This document shows positions 9,131-14,803 of a stretch of 14,803 bases of DNA, in pieces. The first letter of the stretch is position 1. Every line of letters begins with the position of its first letter. The notes beneath the pieces were generated by a model. It did no database searches and had not been told where the DNA came from. It saw only the letters and a list, made by a program, of their open reading frames with translations. The stretch is taken from the NCBI GenBank assembly GCA_018398765.1, contig JAHBMJ010004137.1, positions 146,967 through 161,769 on the forward strand. Direction: 5' to 3'. The translations under genes and the position numbers were made by a program. The stretch is from Chromera velia. Its lineage: Eukaryota > Sar > Chromeraceae.

Positions 9131-9857
9131 ATGAGGACAGAGAAGTATTGCAAGCAAAAAGCTTAGCTGTCATGCATCACTCAAAATCTTTAGTTTTAAG
9201 ATTGAAATTGAGTTACTTATATATCGTTTGAGAACATGCATAATACTTTAAATTTACAGAGTTTTAATTCAATACGTTTGTTTAGAAATATCTTGTATCA
9301 TAAAATATAAGACAGCTCGTTTTTAATCTTGTGTCATAAACTTTTTGCAAACGATTCCTGTATACTTGTATGGCGTCGTCTAGTTAATTGTATTCGATCT
9401 GCCAACTGATTGACAGGTCAGGAATGGTCTTGACAGTGTATGTAAGAGTCAAAACTGGAAGATTGGTCTAAAACGCTCAGAAATTAAGTTACGTTCCATC
9501 TGTAGGCAAGTGTATGGGTAAGTCCCCCTCCCAGGGCGACCTGTCCAACGATGGTACAAGTCGAGGCCTCATATGCAGTGTTCCGCAAAGTACTAGGCAA
9601 AATATTAATTTTACTAGTAATTTTATCAGTAAAATCCTATCTCAAAGTTATTTTATACTGTACGACTAGCTGTACGACCTCTAAAAGACAAAACGGCGAC
9701 AGTGTTCTAAGGTCCTAATAAATCACTTATCACTTTAATTCAATATCGAATTAACACTGTTAATCGATTAATCAATCAATTTTGTGAGTCGAATCAGCCC
9801 GGAATTCTAGCTGGAATTAGTCGTGTAGTACTAAATGTTCGGCTTAACGTTCAATTA

Positions 9858-9904
<47 letters not shown>

Positions 9905-10198
9905 TTATCTGCCACAGTGTTGTTATTTATAGCATAAATCATAAATGTGCATAAATATATTCTTGAAAACTGTCGTTTTAAACGTTGATTTGTGGAAAAT
10001 TTGTACCCCTCCTGACTAGCCTCCTGACCAAAATTTGTTACCAAATTTTTTAAATACCCTTGCGGCATTTTTTAGCCGTTTGACCCGTTTTAAAACAATG
10101 CAAGTGCGATGCTAACTGCCGCAACCTTCACTTTGCTAGTCATTTTGCAGCAGAATTAGCAAAAAAACAAGAGGAGAAGCATGCAGAGGTAGCTAAGC
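9131..10198. other. AT-rich intergenic stretch
   Basis: Composition drops sharply to AT-rich from about 9131, unlike the genes on either side. No open frame of note, tRNA or rRNA was recognised. It contains short palindromes such as TTAATCGATTAA near 9761-9772 and an ATTTTACT / AGTAAAAT inverted repeat around 9610-9635. A small GC-richer patch (about 9520-9580) has no recognisable content. Confidence 0.6.
9862..9897. repeat. (AT)n microsatellite
   Basis: About 18 uninterrupted AT units, within the AT-rich intergenic stretch. It is self-complementary and likely to extrude a cruciform or be length-variable. Confidence 0.95.
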
Positions 10199-10362
10199 TA
10201 GGGAGGAAGAGAGAGGAAAGGTCCGAAAGAAAGAAAGCGAAAAGAATGAAGAAAGGACGGACGGAAGGAAGGGAAGGAAGGGAAGGAAGAAAGGAAAGGA
10301 ATAAATGAAGGAAGGAAGGAAGGAAGAAAGAAAGAAATGAAGGAAGAAAAGATGAGGAGGCC
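10199..10362. repeat. Purine microsatellite (GGAA / GAAA)n
   Basis: Nearly pure purine on the plus strand: imperfect GGAA and GAAA tetramers, with clean runs at about 10307-10324 (GAAGGAAGG...). Homopurine-homopyrimidine tracts of this kind can form triplexes. Open frames on the minus strand here (F/L/S/P-rich) only reflect the repeat. Confidence 0.9.
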
Positions 10363-10584
10363 GGTTAGGGAGCAAGCTAAAGGGCCATACTTGGTCTTAT
10401 ATATAAATTCTACCCCAATTTCGGTCATCTTCAATAGGAACCTAAATGATTGATATACACAAACGGCTGAAACTACCAGATAAAGCACATCATGCTGAAT
10501 CATGTTGGATGGTTTATATCTGTGCAATCATGATATTGGGCTACATTGTGGTGTCTCAAAGTTGAACGATGTTATGTCACCAGG

Positions 10585-10662
10585 TTTTGTTGGGAGTTGG
10601 GCTGTGTTGGGCTTGTTGGGCGGTGCCCAACAGTATAAGTGGCCCAACAGTAGCCCAACATC
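10585..10662. repeat. Cluster of TTGGGC / GCCCAA inverted repeats (hairpin)
   Basis: A perfect hairpin TGTTGGGC-GGT-GCCCAACA lies at 10614-10632. It is nested inside an imperfect outer stem, 10594-10613 against 10640-10662, built from further TTGGGC and GCCCAA copies. The surroundings are AT-rich, so the GC-rich stem stands out. It could be a small foldback element or a structured transcript; no known family is recognised. Confidence 0.6.
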
Positions 10663-10758
10663 ACTTTAAAGTGCACAACAGACATTGTAGAGCTTTTTAG
10701 ACCAACTAAAAAGCATGCAATCAAGACAACCAAAATTAAAGCTAAATATTGCTTTAAT

Positions 10759-10897
10759 ATGAGCTTTATACTCTTTATAGAACGTATAAAATCGTTGTTT
10801 GAAAGTGAAGGGCGGTGTTAAGACCTTTAACCTCTAAAAAATATGGCTCATTTTCAAACAACCACTTTTTACGTTTCATAAAGAATATAAAGCTCAT
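10759..10897. repeat. Long imperfect inverted repeat (foldback / MITE-like)
   Basis: Arm 10759-10808 and the reverse complement of 10848-10897 match at 43 of 50 positions with no gaps. Both begin ATGAGCTTTATA. The 39-base loop holds a small GTTAA-GACCT-TTAAC hairpin. Such a structure fits a short non-autonomous foldback transposon or a small-RNA precursor. I see no convincing target-site duplication. Confidence 0.65.
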
Positions 10898-10994
10898 GTA
10901 TATAACTAGCAAACTTGAGAACTGCCAAATTGAGAATTTAGAAAAAGAGATCAATACGTGTAAAAGAAACACATTTAGCTCGGTGTAGTCATAT

Positions 10995-11042
10995 GACACA
11001 CACACACACACACACACATACACACACACACAGAGAGAGAGA
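10995..11042. repeat. (CA)n then (GA)n microsatellite
   Basis: About 19 CA units with one interruption (CATA), followed by GAGAGA. It marks the left edge of the microsatellite-rich block. Confidence 0.9.
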
Positions 11043-11138
11043 TCGAGGGTGCGCGAGAGAGAAACAAAGAAAGAGAACAAGAGAGGGAGGGACGCATGCT
11101 TAGAGACAGAGAAGAACACAGACAAAGAGACACCAAGA

Positions 11139-11165
11139 CAGAAAGAAAGAAAGAAAGAAAGAAAG
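11139..11165. repeat. (GAAA)n microsatellite
   Basis: Six clean GAAA units after a purine-rich 11040-11138 stretch, and immediately before the first copy of the recurring GACTATATGTTTC module. Confidence 0.85.
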
Positions 11166-11360
11166 ACGGATGGACTATATGTTTCAGATCTTTCCCTCTT
11201 CTTTTTCTTTTCTCAACCACAACAGAAAATGAAAAACAGACGGAAGAACATCACAAACATATTGCATGATTTGTTCTTCTCCGCTTTCTAGTTCCTTTTA
11301 CCTACAGAGAGGCAGCCAGCTAGATATCGACACTGACGAGGAGCTCAACAGTTTGTGAGC

Positions 11361-11516
11361 CACACACGCAGACAGACAGACAGACAGACACACAGACACA
11401 CACACACACGCGCACACACACACACACACACACACGCACGCACGCACGCACGCACGCATGCACGCACACGCACATACACACACAGACAGACAGACTATAA
11501 TATTATGTTTCTTCTT

Positions 11517-11548
<32 letters not shown>

Positions 11549-11555
11549 CAGACAG

Positions 11556-11608
<53 letters not shown>

Positions 11609-11611
11609 TAG
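11361..11611. repeat. Compound microsatellite: CA, GACA, CGCA, GATA, GA
   Basis: Ordered blocks of (GACA)n, (CA)n, (CGCA)n, (CA)n, then a unique module at 11493-11516, (GACA)n at about 11517-11555, (GATA)n and (GA)n. Open frames on either strand through it are repeat artefacts. Confidence 0.9.
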
Positions 11612-11628
11612 ATGCACTCAGACCCAAT

Positions 11629-11700
11629 AGACACACACACACCCACACACATATACAGATGCACACACGCACGCGCACACGCATACGCACATGCACACAC
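11629..11700. repeat. (CA)n / (CGCA)n microsatellite
   Basis: CA and CGCA dinucleotide-type repeats with several interruptions, ending just before the third copy of the recurring module at 11708. Confidence 0.85.
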
Positions 11701-11772
11701 TGTGACCGACTATATGTTTCTTCTTCTTCTCCCTCCTTTTCTTCAGGAACACAACAGACAAAAAGACAAGTA

Positions 11773-11906
11773 GACACACACCACACACACACACACATAC
11801 ACACACACACACACGTACGCACATATACAGACAGACAGACAGACAGACGGACAGGCAGACAGACAGATAGAGATAGATAGACAGATAGATAGATAGATAG
11901 ATAGAG
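11773..11906. repeat. Compound microsatellite: CA, GACA, GATA
   Basis: (CA)n up to about 11815, then (GACA)n at about 11826-11870, then (GATA)n at about 11872-11904. The order of repeat types repeats that of the 11361-11611 block, suggesting block duplication. Confidence 0.9.
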
Positions 11907-12279
11907 AGGGAGAGACAGGTTTGCGAGAGACAGACATACTGAGAGAACGGGAAAAAAATTCACAGCATCGCATATAGTCACAATGCTTTTCCGCACCGGA
12001 CGTCGCTCCGTCACGGCAACTTTTGGCAACGCGTGCATCCCATGAGTCATGTCAACAGCCACTTCATCAAGAATGCTGTCCGACTTTCGGGACGTGTCTA
12101 CACTCCCTATCAGCCTCTTCTCAAGAATGCCGAGTTTTGTGTTGCTATGTACACTTCTTGTGAGCTCTTTTCCACAAGCGCTGGACTTGAGGGGAAAATG
12201 AGCCTTTTCAAGTTAAATGCTACACCGATCACCCTTTTCTGCGGGGTCTCTCCCCCGCTTTCTGAGTGTTGCCAGCCAC
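11907..12279. other. Sequence between microsatellites and the TRAF-like remnant
   Basis: Normal composition. Open frames exist on both strands (plus 12033-12431, minus down to 12110) but neither shows domain content or flanking splice signals that I can join. It probably holds the 3' flank of the minus-strand TRAF-like locus. Confidence 0.35.
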
Positions 12280-12676
12280 TCAAACACCACCACCCACTTC
12301 CACCACCCCCTCTCTTGTCCTGCTCTGGACAGAGACTTCTCTCTCTCTCAGGGCGGGCGCCTTCATGTGTAGAACGAGAAGAAGAGGTCTTCCGCCTGCA
12401 GCGTCTGAGGCCACTTGCTGCGCTCGCGTGAGCATGCAAAAATCCGTCCAACCCTCCTGCTGTTGAACGAATATCGAGGACATCTCCCGCCTCAACGGGT
12501 CCAAGGGGAAGGGGCCGTCGGGCCCTTGACGGGGGCCTTCCTGCACTTCGCAGCTCCACATCACTGGACCACCCGCAAACGAGGGACAATGCCGCACGAC
12601 GAAGATCGATACTCATCTGGTTGGGCGCACTTTCCTGAGTGCCTCTCGGGTACACCCGAACAGTAAACGTCGTGTT
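12280..12676 (-). pseudogene. MATH-domain exon (C-terminal part), frameshifted
   Basis: The exon starts after CTCTTGCAG (12677) in phase 0 with NTTFTVRVYPRGTQESAPNQ, then MSIDLRR, typical of the MATH core. From about 12600 that frame turns into an R/A/P-rich string. The neighbouring frame gives protein-like sequence with MATH-like features (PVMWSCEV, EGWTDFCMLTRAQQ, RPLLLVLHMKA) as far as 12280. The total length would then be about 136 residues, normal for a MATH domain. I read this as a frameshift in the exon. Confidence 0.5.
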
Positions 12677-13022
12677 CTGCAAGAGAAAGAAACATACATA
12701 GGTCAAAGCGTGACAGTCTGCTGGATGAAAACACTCTTGCAAATGTTGCGACCAATTGTATAAGGCGCAGTCCAAGAGAAAATCGGAGGAAAACCAAAAA
12801 CGGGCTTGAGACACAGTCAAGCTTCCAATCACTGACAGCGAATCTCGCCTCAGAAGTTCTACAGATGAGAGAAGGAGGGTGCACTTCCAGACACTCAGAT
12901 CGTCTAGCTGTGTAGAGGAACGAGGTAGCGATCCTCTGTGAGAAGAGAAGACAGGAAACGGGAAGACGGATGTGCATGGCCTCACGGACGAAGATGAGAT
13001 CGGAAAGATGGTTTCAATTGAC

Positions 13023-13120
13023 CTGGAATCTGAATGGCTTGCTCTCCATGAAAGCACCTCGCTCGATCTCACCGCTCCTTGTGAAGAAGGAGGTCACAGT
13101 GTAGTTTAACTTCAGACGAT
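13023..13120 (-). pseudogene. MATH-domain exon (N-terminal strands)
   Basis: 98 bases between acceptor TCCGATGCAG and donor GTCAAT. It supplies two bases of a split codon and then 32 codons, phase 0 at the end. The peptide (KLNYTVTSFFTRSGEIERGA then FMESKPFRFQ) has the MATH pattern of a first strand, a turn and the S..F segment. Joining to the next exon gives FRFQ-NTTFTVRVYPRG, matching the conserved F.V.VYP.G strand. Confidence 0.6.
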
Positions 13121-13555
13121 CTGCATCGGAAGGAAACGCATGCAAAGGGGAAATCTTGGGGGCTTTCCGCAGGATTCTTGGTCAAAGACCTTGTCCGTTG
13201 GCAAGACACATTGAAGAAGACTTTATCATTTGTTTGACCAACCCCTCGCTGACTGAGGCTTCCCTTTCCAAAACTGTCTTTGAGTACTTTTGACTACGAA
13301 GAGAAATCAAATCGCAAGCTCAAAAAACACACGACACACAAAAGATGTTTGCATAAAAGTCTATTCAAGGAAGACAGTTTATTCACGCCACTCTCACGCA
13401 ACGATGCGAAGAACTGTTACAGCCAAAGGAAAAGAATCGGGATTCTCTGTGTGCTTCATACTTTAGAACAGAGTCAAACCAAGCAAATTCCACTCTAAAT
13501 GCGAGAAGTAATCTGTGAAACAATCAACCCGCATGCAGCACATACTTTGACTGAC

Positions 13556-14606
13556 CGTTGGCGAACTGATCATACATCAGTCTTATATGTCGCGCCACAG
13601 CTACCGGCTCCTGTTCATGGGATGTCATGTCCTTTCTCTTTGCACTGTGGCTGCATCCCACATAGTGGCAGTCAACCACCACCTCCAGACATGCACCCTC
13701 ATGGTGCTCTGTCAGGTGGCGCTTAAAGGTCTGGCTACAACCGCGCACACAGAGAACAGGTACATCTGGGCAGATCTGGATATGCGCATCCAGATCTTCA
13801 GCAGGGAGAGTCACCCCTCTGCAGTGGCTGCACTCAACAATCCGTCTGGGACATGTCTCTGAGGAGTGTTTCAGGCAGATTATGCAGCTGTCTGCCCCCA
13901 CAAATTCCTGCTGGCAGCCTTCGTTACTGCACCTCCAAGGGACCTGGGTGCATACGGCGATGTGTACGTGCACTTCGTCGAGACTTCCCACAAAGACGCA
14001 CCCCTCGCCATAGTGCAGGCACCTCCACGTAAGTTGCTGGATGGCTTCGAGCATTTGGGGGGGGGTAGGCTGCAGAGTGTTTCTATCATGAAGACATCTG
14101 CAGGTGGGACATTGTGGGGGGTGCTAGTTTGCCTCCTGGTTGTCGTACCAAGGTTCAATACAACCCCAACAAAAGTTGTGTGTGCAATTGAGGGTTTTCA
14201 CGGCCTCTCGGAGCACACCGTGGCAGATCGCACACTCAACGGTGCCAGCAAGCTCAATACAATTGTCATGGGTGTCGAGGCAGAACGTGGTATCATACCA
14301 CTGGAAATCGCGAAAATGCAATTCTGTTGGGTGTGGTTTGTTGATAAGATCTTCTCTTCTCTCTAAAAGAAGGTCCCTGTAGAAGAGCAGATCGCTCAAT
14401 GAGGGCGAGGTTCGGCCTCCCACTGGGACTATCTCTGGTCGAATGAGTGCCAGGCCCTTGGTACTGCGATCATCTACAATACCAAAGAGATCTACTACGG
14501 TCTTGACGGTTTGAGGCTCTGAAAAGGTGACGAACAGGTCCCCCCCTGCTCTGCGACATGCTACCCCCTTCGAACCAATCGCATTAATAAGCTCCTTGCC
14601 GCTCAT
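13556..14606 (-). pseudogene. RING finger and TRAF-type zinc fingers, interrupted by in-frame TAG
   Basis: From the ATG at 14606, residues 1-120 are of unknown fold. Residues 125-149 hold the RING ligands Cys125, Cys128, Cys141, His143, Cys146 and Cys149. TAG is codon 161, and the last RING pair, Cys166-Pro-Thr-Cys169, follows in the same frame. After that, from about residue 194, come four or five Cys/His groups with TRAF-type spacing (starting CLHYGEGCVFVGSLDEVHVH), ending with HIRLMYDQFANG. The exon ends in phase 1 at a GTCAGTCA donor. No GT...AG intron removes the TAG while keeping the CPTC pair. Confidence 0.65.
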
Positions 14607-14803
14607 TGCATGGATTTATCAGCTGTTCCAAGGGCATAGGACGGTTGTTTGTTCTCAAATCATGAGGGAGATGGAAGAACTTGGTTACTGCTTGCGATCT
14701 TGACATCTTTTGAAGCAGCAGCAGCAACCCTTGACTGTCTAAGTCTCTAATGTGGCGTGCAAGGTCCTCTGATATCCCTTCTCCTCTGACCATCTTTTCA
14801 GAG
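14584..14803 (-). pseudogene. N-terminal segment of the TRAF-like locus, different frame
   Basis: An open frame enters from the right edge and stops at 14584-14586. Its product is protein-like (for example ISEDLARHIRDLDSQGLLLL, then LPHDLRTNNRPMPLEQLIN) but matches no family I know. It overlaps the next segment, which begins with ATG at 14606 in another frame. Either this is the upstream part of the same protein after a frameshift, or the ATG at 14606 is a true start and this frame is a separate exon or gene end. Confidence 0.4.

Larger units (their letters stand above)
12280..14803 (-). pseudogene. TRAF-like protein (RING, TRAF zinc fingers, MATH), probable pseudogene, 5' end outside window
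   Basis: Read on the minus strand, exons are (>14803)-13556, 13120-13023 and 12676-about 12280. Introns 13555-13121 (donor GTCAGTC, acceptor GATGCAG) and 13022-12677 (donor GTCAAT, acceptor CTTGCAG) both keep phase. The domain order RING, TRAF-type zinc fingers, MATH is that of TRAF-family adaptors, in which the RING gives ubiquitin-ligase activity and the MATH domain binds receptor or substrate peptides. Three lesions break the frame: a one-base-type shift near 14606-14625, TAG at 14124-14126 inside the RING, and a shift near 12590-12605 inside the MATH domain. Splice sites and zinc ligands are otherwise kept, so decay is recent, or sequencing errors are possible. No further exons past 12280 were identified. 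Confidence 0.6.

Noticed and set aside
732-9140. Shared 15-mer TTTAAAATGAGGACA at about 733-747 and 9126-9140
   Set aside because: Flanks are unrelated, and one such match in a window this size is plausible by chance.
10193-10527. Minus-strand frames rich in F, S, P, L resembling membrane protein
   Set aside because: They come from the GGAA/GAAA purine tract; no other coding evidence.
11298-12062. 254-codon minus-strand open frame rich in C, V, L, S
   Set aside because: It is translation of CA/GACA/GATA microsatellites; simple repeats without stops give long frames by chance.
8873-12279. tRNA, rRNA or CRISPR-like features in the intergenic region
   Set aside because: I found no A/B-box-like tRNA pattern, no rRNA core motifs and no spaced direct repeats with unique spacers; the repeats are microsatellites and foldbacks.
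12110-13072. 320-codon minus-strand open frame taken as one uninterrupted gene
   Set aside because: It runs through an intron (13022-12677) with clear donor and acceptor, and only about 12676-12600 matches the MATH core. The rest is low-complexity R/A/P-rich or intronic.

Overview
This window looks like intron-rich nuclear DNA of a protist. An alveolate such as a chromerid (Chromera-like) is my best guess; that is inference, not proof. The reasons are many introns of 170-493 bases with GT...AG borders and almost invariable TGCAG acceptors, no bacterial-style gene packing, long K/R/S-rich disordered protein segments, and heavy simple-sequence repeats between genes. All exon models below were built by hand from splice signals and reading phase, without transcripts.

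Bases 1-8872, plus strand: the 3' part of one large gene entering from the left. I resolve 13 exons: (<1-366), 805-1339, 1596-2480, 2898-2937, 3255-3475, 3900-4174, 4431-4607, 4925-5050, 5544-5738, 6181-6321, 6492-6631, 6947-7925 and 8236-8872. All twelve junctions keep phase, and the sum gives an uninterrupted frame of 1571 residues ending in TAA. The protein has a long disordered N-terminal half, a TPR segment, and two degenerate cyclic-nucleotide-binding (CNB) folds. Each CNB fold appears to be split by a long low-complexity insert at the same place.

Bases 8873 to about 12280: convergent intergenic DNA. A short 3' flank is followed by an AT-rich stretch (about 9130-10990) holding an (AT)n tract, a purine microsatellite and two foldback structures. 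After that comes about 900 bases of layered CA/GACA/GATA microsatellites, in which a non-repetitive module recurs three times.

Bases about 12280-14803, minus strand: a TRAF-like gene (RING finger, TRAF-type zinc fingers, MATH domain) running in from the right edge. Its two introns follow the same splicing rules as the plus-strand gene. The frame is broken three times: a shift near 14606-14625, an in-frame TAG inside the RING finger (14124-14126), and a shift in the MATH exon near 12590-12605. I call it a probable pseudogene.

The points most worth following are the recurring GTCAGTCA donor sequence, a 40-base micro-exon preceded by a (TG)n tract whose skipping would truncate the protein, the split CNB domains, and the RING finger interrupted by a stop codon.
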